A stretch of 64,000 nucleotides of DNA from Nitrosospira multiformis. Lineage in GTDB: Bacteria > Pseudomonadota > Gammaproteobacteria > Burkholderiales > Nitrosomonadaceae. The stretch lies in NCBI RefSeq assembly GCF_900103165.1, contig NZ_FNKY01000001.1, positions 62,001 through 126,000 of the forward strand, written 5' to 3'. Made by a program: the position numbers and the translations under genes. Of this stretch, positions 1-8,138 are shown in pieces (the first letter of the stretch is position 1; every line of letters begins with the position of its first letter). Under the pieces are notes generated by a model. The model ran no database searches, was not told the origin of the DNA, and was given only the letters and a program-made list of their open reading frames with translations.

Positions 1-409
1 TCTCTATATCCAGCGGCAAACTGCCGCCTTTGCCAAAGCGTGCGTACAAAAAGCGTTTTGAAACAGGGCCGGGATTTTCGCCTTGTGGTTCACGTATAGG
101 CTGTTTAAGTGCCTGCACCAACACCGCATTGCCCGTGGTATTACCGGGTATCGCAAAGTAACCATTCTCGCGGATGGGTTTGACGGGATTTTCCTTGCCT
201 GCCGCGTCAATCACCGTCGCCGCAGGCTCGACGATACCGTCGAGCCTGCCGGGTGAAGTTTCACGCAGATTCTCGCTATATTCCCCGAAATAAAGCTTGA
301 TGGCTTTGGCATCGTTCTCCAGCCACAGTGCATGAGCCGAGGCATTGAGACTGAACAGACCGCTAACGATAGCAGCAGTGGCGGCAAGTATGATGTGCTT
401 GGACCTCAT
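1..409 (-). CDS. DUF4198-like periplasmic protein (5' part, cut by window edge)
   Basis: The reading frame opens at the ATG whose complement is at 407-409 and runs without a stop through the left edge, giving 136 residues of the N-terminal part. An AAGGA-type ribosome binding site lies just upstream. Residues 1-25 form a clear Sec signal peptide ending NASA, and the mature protein would begin HALWLE. This start resembles DUF4198 proteins (predicted periplasmic proteins often linked to nickel or copper handling); that is family resemblance, not proof. The mature N-terminal histidine could serve as a metal ligand, an inference. The next gene on the same strand upstream is a multicopper oxidase, so a role in periplasmic metal handling is plausible. 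The C-terminal part is not visible. Confidence 0.6.
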   Translation of the reverse strand, partial: MRSKHIILAATAAIVSGLFSLNASAHALWLENDAKAIKLYFGEYSENLRETSPGRLDGIVEPAATVIDAAGKENPVKPIRENGYFAIPGNTTGNAVLVQALKQPIREPQGENPGPVSKRFLYARFGKGGSLPLDIE

Positions 410-434
410 AAATATTTTCCTTTTTGGTGAGTTT

Positions 435-468
435 TGATGGGTTACGCTATGCTCCACCCATCCTACGT
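435..468 (-). repeat. Dispersed dyad repeat (GGATGGG...CCCATC type), copy 1
   Basis: A short imperfect palindrome in which GATGGGTTACGC is followed by GCTCCACCCATCC. Related copies occur at 546-577, 1822-1855, 3394-3427, 23123-23157, 28027-28060 and 28165-28198, always between genes. This copy is in the inverse orientation to copy 2. Confidence 0.8.
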
Positions 469-545
469 GAGCCTTTTCTATATGCTTTCTTTCTCTATTT
501 CATGAAGTCTTGAGGCATTTTTTACATTCCCTCCATACGATTGTT

Positions 546-577
546 AGTAGGATGGGAAGCGTAGCGCAACCCATCAT
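546..577 (+). repeat. Dispersed dyad repeat, copy 2
   Basis: Same family as copy 1: GTAGGATGGG followed by AGCGTAGCGCAACCCATCA. It lies 78 bases from copy 1 in opposite orientation, so the two could pair as a larger hairpin. Confidence 0.8.
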
Positions 578-602
578 TCGGCCCATTCCACCCCCCAGCA
601 GT

Positions 603-682
603 TGTAGGTTGGGGTGAGGCACGAACCCCAACATATCGTGGTATTGGAAATAAACCTTGGGGTTCGTCACCCCAATCTACCC
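603..682. repeat. Inverted pair of a second dyad repeat (GTAGGTTGGGGTGA type)
   Basis: An arm at 603-632 (GTAGGTTGGGGTGAGGC then ACGAACCCCAAC) is repeated inverted at 657-682 (TTGGGGTTCGTCACCCC then AATCTAC). Each arm is itself partly palindromic. A related single copy is at 23207-23252. It sits directly downstream of the multicopper oxidase stop codon and could act as a 3' mRNA structure. Confidence 0.7.
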
Positions 683-711
683 GAAGGAGGGAATGCATGA
701 ATACGCGTCTT

Positions 712-1695
712 TTACGGCAGGACGCGCCAGCGAGTGGACATGCCTGCCATCATGTGGTCGTCAACGTGGCAGTGAAAGAGCCAGTTGCCGGGAGAACGGG
801 GAACCATGTCGACCGAAGTCATGCTGGCTGGCAGAACTTCAACCACATCGGTCCGGCGTCCGTGATCGAGTACCGTCTGTCCGTGCCAGTGGACGGTATG
901 ATTATCCGTTTCGTTACCCAACGCGACGACGTGCCAGCGAACACGCTTGCCAAGCCGGGTTTCATAGCCATCCAGATTGCCAAAAATGCGGCCGTTAATC
1001 GTATGTTTCATGCCGCTTTCTTTCCCTTCTTCTTCATTAAAAATCATGTAGAGAGCGGTAAATTCCTGATCCACATCGCGCGGCGCAGGATCGGAGCCGG
1101 AACGCGCCATCCCTTTGCGCGTGATGACAATAGTGCCTATCAGGCCGAGATTCGGTTCCTCCTCTTCCATTACATGGGAATGATAAAGCCAGACGATTGA
1201 TGAGGGATCAGCAGGTCCAGGGCCTGCATCCTTGTCCGCAATCCAGGTGTAAGTGTGGGACTTACCCGGCGGAACACTTGCTCCCGCACCGCCCCCGTCC
1301 GCTCCTTCGCTGTTTTTGTCATAAAGCATCCCGTGCGGATGCATGGAAAGCGGTCTGTCTGTCTTGTTCAGAAAATGAACCCTGAGGGTATCCCCCACCA
1401 CGGCCCGAAGCTGCGGCCCCAGAATCCCCATCCATGCAGGCTGTGCCAGCGGCTTGGCATAGCTGCCATCCGTATAGCCTATATAGCGGTACTTAGTGTA
1501 AGCCGGCGTTTCCCCCCATACGCCGAGCCCGGCTTCGGGCTTGATCAGGTTTCGTCCCGAAGGCGCGTAATTCCATGCTGTCTTTTCAGCGGCTATCCAA
1601 TATTCCCTCACCACCGCCTGTGCCGGAAACGACATCCAGCAGCCCATAACAAAAGCTATCAGCCCGGTGATCCTGCCTGCGTAATTGAAATTCAT
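712..1695 (-). CDS. Two-domain multicopper oxidase, periplasmic
   Basis: The product is 327 residues from the ATG at 1693-1695, which has a GGTAGGAG ribosome binding site; the open frame extends upstream but lacks a comparable site. Residues 1-27 are a signal peptide ending PAQA. Copper ligand motifs are complete: HPHG (H119, H121), YHSH (H172, H174), HTVHWHG (H266, H269, H271) and HCHVDDHMMAGM (H308, C309, H310, H314, M319). This gives eight trinuclear-cluster histidines and a type 1 site with an axial methionine only in the second domain, the arrangement of compact two-domain (laccase-like) oxidases, one of which is known from Nitrosomonas europaea. The likely activity is oxidation of a phenolic or metal substrate (for example Cu(I) or Fe(II)) with reduction of oxygen; the natural substrate is unknown. 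No nirK is next to it here. Confidence 0.9.
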   Translation of the reverse strand: MNFNYAGRITGLIAFVMGCWMSFPAQAVVREYWIAAEKTAWNYAPSGRNLIKPEAGLGVWGETPAYTKYRYIGYTDGSYAKPLAQPAWMGILGPQLRAVVGDTLRVHFLNKTDRPLSMHPHGMLYDKNSEGADGGGAGASVPPGKSHTYTWIADKDAGPGPADPSSIVWLYHSHVMEEEEPNLGLIGTIVITRKGMARSGSDPAPRDVDQEFTALYMIFNEEEGKESGMKHTINGRIFGNLDGYETRLGKRVRWHVVALGNETDNHTVHWHGQTVLDHGRRTDVVEVLPASMTSVDMVPRSPGNWLFHCHVDDHMMAGMSTRWRVLP

Positions 1696-2133
1696 GCTCC
1701 TACCTCGATTAACTCTCTCGTTTCCACAATAACTTATTACTGTACGGGTTTGTTGGACGAACACAACGACCCAAATCAATATGCCTATGAACTATTTGCA
1801 ACCTGACACCTGCAACAGCTTACGTAGGATGGGTAAAGCGTAGCGTAACCCATCAAAATCCCGTGCCGGACCGTATTAACAGCGTCACGTAGCAACTCAG
1901 GTAGCGGGTGAGTGGGCATGTCTTTCATGCCATGAAGACAAGCGAGCGGAATTCCGTCGGCGAGAGATGCGACTGCGATCAGGAAGGGAGCGGTAACGCC
2001 TGAGAAAAAAATTTCAAACTGCCTCACAGCCCGTATTCCCTGGCAAGTCGGATAAAAAAAGCTGGCTTGCCCAGAATGGGCTGGCTGGCAAAATACCGCC
2101 GGATTCAGGAGAACCGGGCGGCAACGGATAAAT
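1696..2133. other. Gene-free interval with one dyad repeat
   Basis: Between the multicopper oxidase start and the bfr stop. Open frames here overlap the dyad repeat at 1822-1855 and show no recognisable protein. The promoter of the oxidase must lie in its 1696-1800 part, but I see no convincing -35/-10 pair. Confidence 0.5.
1822..1855 (+). repeat. Dispersed dyad repeat, copy 3
   Basis: GTAGGATGGG followed by TAAAGCGTAGCGTAACCCATCA; same family as copies 1 and 2. Confidence 0.75.
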
Positions 2134-2598
2134 TTACATCTGGCTCTGCAGCCAGTTCTGGATACCCACTTTCTGCAACACATCCAACTGCGTCTCCAGC
2201 CAGTCGATATGCTCTTCGGTATCTACCAAAATGTCCTCGAAAATCTCCCGCGACACATAATCCTTGGCAGTTTCGCACGCAGCAATGGCGGCGATCAAAG
2301 TCTCGCGGGAAATTACCTCAAGCTTGAGGTCGCAAGCCACGCATTCTTCCGCCTTTTCACCAATCATGAGCTTGCCGAGTTCTTGCAGATTAGGCAGCCC
2401 TTCCAGAAACAGGATCCGCTCGATCAATGCGTCGGCGTGTTTCATTTCCTCGATGGATTCTTCGTATTCATGCTTGCCCAGGCTGCTGAAGCCCCAGCTT
2501 TTATACATGCGGGCATGGAGGAAGTACTGATTGATGGCTGTCAACTCATGTTGCAGTTGACGGTTTAGCCACTGAATAATATCCGCGTTGCTTTTCAT
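2134..2598 (-). CDS. bfr: Bacterioferritin
   Basis: 154 residues, the usual length of bacterioferritin subunits, which assemble into 24-mers that oxidise and store iron. The haem-ligating methionine is present (M52 in the segment EEMKHAD), as are ferroxidase-centre residues E18, E51, H54, E94 and H130. The sixth ligand of the E. coli-type centre, a glutamate at position 127, is a threonine here (D126-T127-E128-E129-H130), checked from the DNA. Whether E128 can substitute, or this is a haem-binding subunit with altered ferroxidase activity, is not clear. It is the last gene of a minus-strand unit hemP-bfd-bfr, and lies 40 bases after bfd. The family identity is secure. Confidence 0.95.
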   Translation of the reverse strand: MKSNADIIQWLNRQLQHELTAINQYFLHARMYKSWGFSSLGKHEYEESIEEMKHADALIERILFLEGLPNLQELGKLMIGEKAEECVACDLKLEVISRETLIAAIAACETAKDYVSREIFEDILVDTEEHIDWLETQLDVLQKVGIQNWLQSQM

Positions 2599-2638
2599 GT
2601 TTGCCTCCTCAGGCGAGATCTCGCATAGGCGAGTGGGT

Positions 2639-2833
2639 TTATGTGGGCTGGTATTGCGCCAGCGTTTTCTGCATCAGTGTTTGTTCCAACACCTCTTTCG
2701 CGTGGCAGGCACATATCCCGCATTGCCCGCTCACACCCAGACAGGTTTTCAAATCCCGCATCCGGTCAGCGCCGTTGTGGACAGCCTCACGGATTGCGCT
2801 ATCGGTTACACCTTTGCAGACACAAATATACAT
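2639..2833 (-). CDS. bfd: Bacterioferritin-associated ferredoxin
   Basis: 64 residues, the usual size. Cysteines C4, C6, C38 and C41 match the four ligands of the [2Fe-2S] cluster of Bfd (CxC ... CxxC). Bfd binds bacterioferritin and passes electrons to release stored iron, so its place directly before bfr fits. A further cysteine pair (C31, C43) is present. The gene lies 19 bases after the hemP stop and would be co-transcribed and iron-repressed with it. Confidence 0.93.
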   Translation of the reverse strand: MYICVCKGVTDSAIREAVHNGADRMRDLKTCLGVSGQCGICACHAKEVLEQTLMQKTLAQYQPT

Positions 2834-2852
2834 GATAAGCGACCCAAGTCTA

Positions 2853-3038
2853 CTACTTAGTTAAAATCAGTTTGCCGTTACGTGTGCGGCGCAAGCGGTA
2901 TTGCTCGCCCTGATGTTGAATAAACACTTCATCGCCATGCTGAAACAAGGTATCGCTGTATATCCGCTCGTTCTGCTCCAGCAAGGCAAAATTTCTTTTA
3001 TTAACATCCACTTCCGGAACTACGCTTGACTTTTCCAT
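2853..3038 (-). CDS. hemP: Hemin uptake protein HemP
   Basis: 61 residues ending in the characteristic HemP tail (YRLRRTRNGKLILTK). HemP proteins are small iron-regulated proteins associated with haem acquisition in proteobacteria; their molecular role is poorly defined. Here the gene leads a unit with bfd and bfr, and a Fur-box-like sequence lies 23 bases upstream of the start codon. No TonB-dependent haem receptor is adjacent in this window, so its partner must be elsewhere. Confidence 0.85.
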   Translation of the reverse strand: MEKSSVVPEVDVNKRNFALLEQNERIYSDTLFQHGDEVFIQHQGEQYRLRRTRNGKLILTK

Positions 3039-3060
3039 ATAGTGCTCCTTCAGCGATTAT

Positions 3061-3082
3061 TAATGAGAATGATTCGTAATTA
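3061..3082 (-). promoter_or_regulatory. Fur-box-like operator upstream of hemP
   Basis: The sequence AATGAGAATGATTCGTAAT matches most positions of the 19-bp Fur consensus (GATAATGATAATCATTATC). It is in the upstream region of hemP-bfd-bfr, where iron repression would be expected for an iron storage/release unit. Confidence 0.7.
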
Positions 3083-3140
3083 TATTCACTTCTAAGGGAA
3101 ATGCAATACTTAACAAAAAGATTTTAAAAATTACCAAGAA

Positions 3141-3419
3141 ATGGCATCCAAGCAGATAGAAGACGATTTATCCGAAATAACCATCAAGGGGAAACGAATG
3201 CACCCTAAGCGAAAGCACGCTGATCCTAGCGCTGAGCTAAAAATGAGCGGTCAATTGCCGAATTTAAGTTTATGTTATGATGTGCCACACAATGTGACAG
3301 AAATAGCAACTGCTGGCATATGCCCAGATGATGAATTTCATCATCCGGAGCTTGACTCGGAATCCAGCCCTAACAAGTTTGCACTCCAGCGTTTACGTAG
3401 AATGGGTAAAGCAGCATAA
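3141..3419 (+). CDS. Hypothetical protein, doubtful
   Basis: A 92-residue frame opposite in direction to hemP and running into a dyad repeat, which supplies its last residues. The sequence is polar, has no signal peptide, no membrane segment and no motif I recognise. The ribosome binding site is poor. It may be non-coding; it is listed because no other gene occupies the interval. Confidence 0.2.
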   Translation: MASKQIEDDLSEITIKGKRMHPKRKHADPSAELKMSGQLPNLSLCYDVPHNVTEIATAGICPDDEFHHPELDSESSPNKFALQRLRRMGKAA

Positions 3420-3427
3420 CCCATCAA
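3394..3427 (+). repeat. Dispersed dyad repeat, degenerate copy 4
   Basis: GTAGAATGGG followed by TAAAGCAGCATAACCCATCA; a diverged member of the family listed at 435-468. Confidence 0.65.
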
Positions 3428-4056
3428 ACCACACACAACACAACACAATCAACCATGACCGGTGCTGGCGAGTTTGCGGTTGGGCGAGGCATGAAAATTT
3501 CCAATGATGGATTACGCCTCCCTCCACCCATTCATTGAAAACCGTATAGAAATATAATGTTCTTTGAACCCGGATAATCCATTAGGACGCGAGATAATGG
3601 CGAAGCAGGTTGCGAGACAGTTTTGCCGGCTGGGAGAAGTCCATAGCTTGGTCTATGGACGTTGAGCCAGCGGCGAAAATGGCCGCAACTGACCGCCAGC
3701 ACTCGGGTAGGCTCGGAGAGTCGATTAATGGATTATCTGAGTTGAGGCGCCCAACCCTTCTGCCATTGCCTGGCAGAGCACTCATGGATAGCATCCATTC
3801 GAGAAAACCCCCTAATGTCGGCTCGCAGGACCGCTCAGCTTTCTCACTATTTATTCCAGGATTGATTCTTTTTATCCTGAACACCTTATGGGACAAGCTG
3901 TGGGCATTCTATCAGCAAGGTTTCGAGGCCTCCGCCACTTATGTCGCAGATCAATTGTTATCGCATGGGAAGCGAAACAGAATGGACTGAAGGTTATGAG
4001 ACTCGTGGCTTACCTGACGGTCCCGTTATCAAACAGAATCTTTCTCTGTTAATCGC
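3428..4056. other. Leader region of the polysaccharide export genes, no confident gene
   Basis: About 630 bases. A 126-codon frame at 3610-3990 (plus) and a 104-codon frame on the minus strand overlap almost completely; neither gives a recognisable protein. One hydrophobic stretch around codons 80-100 of the plus frame is the only protein-like feature. The promoter for the export genes should lie here, but I cannot place it. Confidence 0.4.
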
Positions 4057-4878
4057 ATGCAAAAGTTTTCCATATCACCGCGCGAAATGACGGCCAGCCT
4101 CTGGCGTAATCGAGGCCTGATCACCGCTTTAGTTAAACGCGAGGTCATCGGACGCTACCGCGGCTCCATCATGGGCATCGCATGGTCATTCTTTAACCCT
4201 CTGCTCATGCTCGTGATCTATACCTTTGTGTTTTCTGTTGTATTCAAAGCACGTTGGGGTGTGGGCGGGGAAGAAAGTAAAACTGATTTCGCTATTATTC
4301 TCTTCGTCGGTATGATCGTGCATGGGCTGTTTGCCGAGTGTGTTAACCGCGCCCCGGCATTGATTCTCTCTAACGTCAATTACGTAAAGAAGGTGATTTT
4401 CCCTCTTGAAATACTTCCCTGGGTTGCTTTTGGTTCGGCACTATTCCATACCACCATCAGCATCGGCGTGCTGCTTATCGCGCAGCTTATCCTGAGCCAC
4501 CAGATTCCGTGGACCGCTATTCTCTTCCCTTTTGTTCTGCTTCCGCTAGTTTTTACGGCGATGGGCTTTGCATGGTTTCTTGCCGCTTTTGGCGTATTTG
4601 TGCGTGATGTCGGACAAACCACCGGAATGTTTACCACGGTATTGCTGTTTATTTCCCCCGTGTTCTATCCTTTAAGTATCTTGCCGGTCAAATATCAGGT
4701 TTGGCTACAACTCAACCCGCTCGCTTTTATCATCGAAGAAGGGCGAAAGGTACTAGTCTTTGGGCAACTGCCGGATATTGGACGGTGGAGCATCATGATG
4801 GCAGCAGGAATGCTAGTCGCTTGGGCGGGCTTTGCCTGGTTTCAGAAGACACGCAGGGGATTTGCCGATGTTCTCTGA
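4057..4878 (+). CDS. ABC-2 type polysaccharide exporter permease (Wzm-like)
   Basis: 273 residues with six predicted membrane segments after a cytoplasmic N-terminus containing VKREVIGRYRGSIMG, typical of the ABC-2 permeases of O-antigen and capsule exporters. It would form, with the ATPase encoded next, the channel that moves an undecaprenyl-linked glycan across the inner membrane. The following ATPase gene begins inside its last codons (11-base overlap), consistent with translational coupling. Downstream genes for methyltransferases, aminotransferases and glycosyltransferases support a surface-glycan role. Confidence 0.9.
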   Translation: MQKFSISPREMTASLWRNRGLITALVKREVIGRYRGSIMGIAWSFFNPLLMLVIYTFVFSVVFKARWGVGGEESKTDFAIILFVGMIVHGLFAECVNRAPALILSNVNYVKKVIFPLEILPWVAFGSALFHTTISIGVLLIAQLILSHQIPWTAILFPFVLLPLVFTAMGFAWFLAAFGVFVRDVGQTTGMFTTVLLFISPVFYPLSILPVKYQVWLQLNPLAFIIEEGRKVLVFGQLPDIGRWSIMMAAGMLVAWAGFAWFQKTRRGFADVL

Positions 4879-6334
4879 AACCAAAAATATCGAGAAATCT
4901 GTTGTTTCATTACCTTTTGAACAAAAGGACCGGGATGAGGAGAAAAGCCATAAAGGCAAAAGTGCAATGACTAACACTAACGACAGCGATATCGCCATCC
5001 GCGTCCAAAACCTTTCCAAGTGTTACCAAATTTACAATAAACCGCATGACCGCCTAAAGCAATCACTCTATCCGCGACTGCAAAGATTCATTGGTCAGCC
5101 AGCCAAACAATACCATCGGGAGTTCTGGGCACTTCAGGACGTTTCGTTTGAAGTCAAAAGAGGCGAAACCGTAGGCATTATTGGGCGCAATGGCTCTGGG
5201 AAATCCACGTTGCTGCAAATCATCTGCGGTACGCTGGCGCCTACAGGCGGCAGCGTGGAAACCAAAGGCCGTATCGCAGCCTTGCTTGAGCTGGGCTCTG
5301 GCTTTAACCCAGAATTTAGCGGGCGCGAGAATGTCTACATGAACGGAGCCGTGCTGGGACTGAGCAAGGAAGAAGTGGATGAGCGGTTTGACAACATCGC
5401 CGCCTTCGCTGACATTGGTCAGTTCATCGAGCAACCGGTGAAGACCTACTCCAGCGGGATGTTTGTAAGGCTGGCCTTCGCCGTGAACGTAATGTCATCG
5501 CCGGAAATCATGATCGTCGACGAAGCCCTTGCCGTAGGGGATATGAATTTCCAAGCCAAGTGTATGACTGCGCTCACCCGGATACAAGATGGCGGAGCCA
5601 CGGTGTTGTTTGTTAGTCACGACATTGGTGCGCTAAAAAGTTTGTGTTCGCGGGGTGTTTATCTTGAGCACGGGGAAATTGGGATGATCGGTGCTGGTGG
5701 TGATGTCGCGGATTGCTATACTCGAAAAATGCGTGAAGAAATGAATGCAGAGTACACTTCCGCAATGCCCTCCACAAGCACGAAGGCAGCGGCAGCCATC
5801 CCCTTGAAAAGTCAGCCGCCAGTAGATGCTGACGAATTTAAGGTTTCCACAGAGTTCGAGAAGCAGGTCGCATATGCCCGATATGGAGAAGGCGGCGCAA
5901 GAATTACATTTGCGGAATTGCTTGATGAGCACATGCGCGTGATAAATAATATTGAATTCAATCAAACTGTCTTCGTAAGAATATATTTCGAAACCGCAAT
6001 TGATGATGAAGTTTCTTGCAACTACTATGTTCTGGACGATAAGAGAAATCTCATCCTTGGCGCAGGACTGACCCTTGCCAATCAACCTTTGATGCGTGTT
6101 AAGAACGGGGGTAGATATATTGTGACATATAAAACCCGTTTGCCTCTTCAAGAAGGGAATCACAGTGTTCAGTTGCAGATTACAAAGCGGGTCGTAAAAG
6201 ATCATGCGGCGAAATTTCTTGATGTGATAGACGATGCACTCGTTTTCGCGATGGCTCGCCGAGAAGGCGCTCGTATATGGACAAAAGCTTTTATTGAAAA
6301 TGAGGTGGAGGTCAAATCGTGCTGTCAAGATTGA
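4868..6334 (+). CDS. ABC exporter ATPase with C-terminal glycan-binding domain (Wzt-like)
   Basis: 488 residues from the ATG at 4868; a second possible start is the ATG at 4967. The nucleotide-binding domain has Walker A GRNGSGKST (about 106-114), the signature YSSGM and Walker B IMIVDEALAVGD. After about residue 300 there is an extra beta-rich domain of about 150 residues resembling the Wzt C-terminal domain, which in characterised O-antigen exporters recognises the modified non-reducing end of the chain. That suggests a capped polymer is exported. The neighbouring methyltransferase genes could supply such a cap, an inference. The start of the next gene overlaps its 3' end. Confidence 0.9.
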   Translation: MFSETKNIEKSVVSLPFEQKDRDEEKSHKGKSAMTNTNDSDIAIRVQNLSKCYQIYNKPHDRLKQSLYPRLQRFIGQPAKQYHREFWALQDVSFEVKRGETVGIIGRNGSGKSTLLQIICGTLAPTGGSVETKGRIAALLELGSGFNPEFSGRENVYMNGAVLGLSKEEVDERFDNIAAFADIGQFIEQPVKTYSSGMFVRLAFAVNVMSSPEIMIVDEALAVGDMNFQAKCMTALTRIQDGGATVLFVSHDIGALKSLCSRGVYLEHGEIGMIGAGGDVADCYTRKMREEMNAEYTSAMPSTSTKAAAAIPLKSQPPVDADEFKVSTEFEKQVAYARYGEGGARITFAELLDEHMRVINNIEFNQTVFVRIYFETAIDDEVSCNYYVLDDKRNLILGAGLTLANQPLMRVKNGGRYIVTYKTRLPLQEGNHSVQLQITKRVVKDHAAKFLDVIDDALVFAMARREGARIWTKAFIENEVEVKSCCQD

Positions 6335-7083
6335 CTCGAGGTCTTCTGGGTGTATTGAAGCCTATCCAGTGGTGTGCTGTATGCGGTAGCAAGCAGACCG
6401 CATTCTCACCCCTTCCGGAATTCTATCGTGAAAGCGCGCACAAACATGGCTTTGTCCATTTTGGGAAAGGGGAGATGACTTCACACGAGACTTATGCATG
6501 CACCAACTGCGGCGCATCTGATCGTGAGCGCCTATATGCATTATGGATTGATCAACAAATCGAGAAGAACTTTTTCCCTAAGAGCACGCACACGATTCAC
6601 ATTGCGCCTGAGGCAGTCTTGTCGGGCAAACTTAAAAGCCTGGACTTATTCGACTATAAAACCGCTGATTTGTTAATGGGTGCTGTCGACTATAAAGTTG
6701 ACATGATGAACATGCCATTTGATGACGAAAGTTTCGACTTCTTCATATGTAGTCATGTACTGGAGCATGTGGAAAATGATAGCCAAGCCATTAAAGAGTT
6801 ATACAGAATTACCAAGCCGGGTGGCTGCGGAATTCTCATGGCACCCATTATTGTGGGCTTGGAAAAAACGGTGGAAGACCCAAGCGTAAAGGATGAAGCA
6901 GGCCGTTGGAGACTTTATGGGCAAAACGATCATGTTAGACTCTATGCTCACGACGATTACGTCCATAAAATCCAAAGTAACGGTTTCCATGTTGAGGAGC
7001 TTGGGGAAAGTTATTTTGGAAAGAAAGTTTTCCATTCGCTTGGGCTCAAGCGCACAAGCATTCTTTATGTGGTGAGCAGATGA
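6319..7083 (+). CDS. SAM-dependent methyltransferase with N-terminal zinc-ribbon-like segment
   Basis: 254 residues from a GTG at 6319 that overlaps the ATPase gene by 16 bases. An N-terminal segment has CAVC (about 19-22) and CTNC (about 61-64) pairs, as in small metal-binding ribbons. The second half is a class I methyltransferase core of the type 11 family: a DMMNMPFDDESFDFF segment, the HVLEHVEND motif and PGG in the strand-4/5 region. The target is unknown; its position suggests it methylates a sugar of the exported glycan, perhaps as a chain terminator recognised by the Wzt-like ATPase. Confidence 0.75.
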   Translation: MLSRLTRGLLGVLKPIQWCAVCGSKQTAFSPLPEFYRESAHKHGFVHFGKGEMTSHETYACTNCGASDRERLYALWIDQQIEKNFFPKSTHTIHIAPEAVLSGKLKSLDLFDYKTADLLMGAVDYKVDMMNMPFDDESFDFFICSHVLEHVENDSQAIKELYRITKPGGCGILMAPIIVGLEKTVEDPSVKDEAGRWRLYGQNDHVRLYAHDDYVHKIQSNGFHVEELGESYFGKKVFHSLGLKRTSILYVVSR

Positions 7084-7422
7084 TCTCAGTTACGAAGTCG
7101 TATATTTGGAGTCGTGTATTTGTTTTTAGATCCCTGCCTCTTACCTCGAAATGGTCTAGCAAACGACTGTTTACCGATAACGGCCCACTATGCCTATGGT
7201 TGTCCGACCATATCGAGTTCTTAGAAGCGTTGGTGTCAAGATGAAACTTCTGTAATGCAGCTCTACTCTTACATGTCAGCGACTACTATTGGCAATTGAT
7301 TGTTAACCGTGAATGTTTCTGCGGTCTATAGGATGTTCGCGGCCAGCGATGAGTAATATCCTGCCTTCATAATATAATCGGTCCCCTTGCACTTGGTTGG
7401 AGCGACTAAACAGGACGTACAT
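7084..7422. other. Gene-free interval inside the glycan region
   Basis: About 340 bases between two methyltransferase genes. No frame longer than a few dozen codons looks protein-like. It could hold an internal promoter; none is obvious. Confidence 0.5.
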
Positions 7423-8127
7423 ATGCCAAACGAAAACAACTTCTACCCAAAATTCGATCACGACGAATATGCTAAAACCCGCGCACCGGATGATTTTTGG
7501 GGACAAATTCGCCGAACAGTTCAAGGCAAGCCCGTATCGAGTGACCAGATAAACATGATTGTTGATGCAATCAATTCCGCCCTCAGGATGAGGCCCGATG
7601 ACACACTCTTAGATCTGGCATGTGGCAATGGAGCACTCTCCCATCTTTTTTTCAATTCGTGCGCAGAATATTTAGGCGTTGATTTATCCGAATACTTGAT
7701 CTGGATCGCAAAGAAAAACTTCGAAGTGTTGCCGCGCTACCGGTTTGTGGTCCAAGGGGCCTCGGAGTATGTTCTTCAAGAGAACCAACCTGAAAGATTT
7801 TCAAAAGTGCTCTGCTATGGAAGTTTTTCATACTTTTCTACCATCGATGCTACCAAGGTTCTTCACACGTTGTTTGAGAAATTCAGTAACGTCCAGACAA
7901 TTTTCATAGGTAATCTTCCAGACAAAGATCGGGCAGCAGAATTTTATAAGGCAAAGCAACCCAGCACAGAAGAATTATCAGACTGCTCTTCCCAGATAGG
8001 CATTTGGCGCACACGGAGTGAATTTGCGCAACTTGCTGGCAATACAGGATGGAATGTAAAGTTTTCAACCATGCCCGCTGAATTTTACGCTTCATATTAT
8101 CGCTATGATGTATTGCTTAGTCGTTAG
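7423..8127 (+). CDS. Class I SAM-dependent methyltransferase
   Basis: 234 residues from the ATG at 7423, chosen over an upstream TTG at 7387 because it has an AGGA element nearby and a normal N-terminus. The motif I region reads LLDLACGNGALSHLF and is followed by GVDLSEYLIWIAKKN, the SAM-binding signature. The C-terminal part is typical of small-molecule methyltransferases without further diagnostic residues. It lies 11 bases before an aminotransferase gene, so it is probably part of the same operon and acts on a nucleotide sugar or glycan. Confidence 0.8.
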   Translation: MPNENNFYPKFDHDEYAKTRAPDDFWGQIRRTVQGKPVSSDQINMIVDAINSALRMRPDDTLLDLACGNGALSHLFFNSCAEYLGVDLSEYLIWIAKKNFEVLPRYRFVVQGASEYVLQENQPERFSKVLCYGSFSYFSTIDATKVLHTLFEKFSNVQTIFIGNLPDKDRAAEFYKAKQPSTEELSDCSSQIGIWRTRSEFAQLAGNTGWNVKFSTMPAEFYASYYRYDVLLSR

Positions 8128-8138
8128 AGGCGGAGTGG

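Larger units (their letters stand above)
410..711. other. Gene-free interval carrying dispersed repeats
   Basis: About 300 bases between the DUF4198-like gene and the 3' end of the multicopper oxidase. It contains two copies of a dyad repeat and one inverted pair of a second repeat, listed separately. I see no coding frame that looks real. Confidence 0.6.

Noticed and set aside
657-1806. Plus-strand frames opposite the multicopper oxidase
   Set aside because: The minus strand has a signal peptide and all copper ligands; the plus frames have no motif and start in the dyad repeat.
1785-2183. Minus-strand 132-codon frame between the oxidase and bfr
   Set aside because: It overlaps the bfr 3' end and the dyad repeat, and has no protein-like pattern.
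5633-6328. Minus-strand 231-codon frame opposite the Wzt-like gene
   Set aside because: The sense strand is a continuous ATPase plus glycan-binding domain; the antisense frame lacks a start site and motif.
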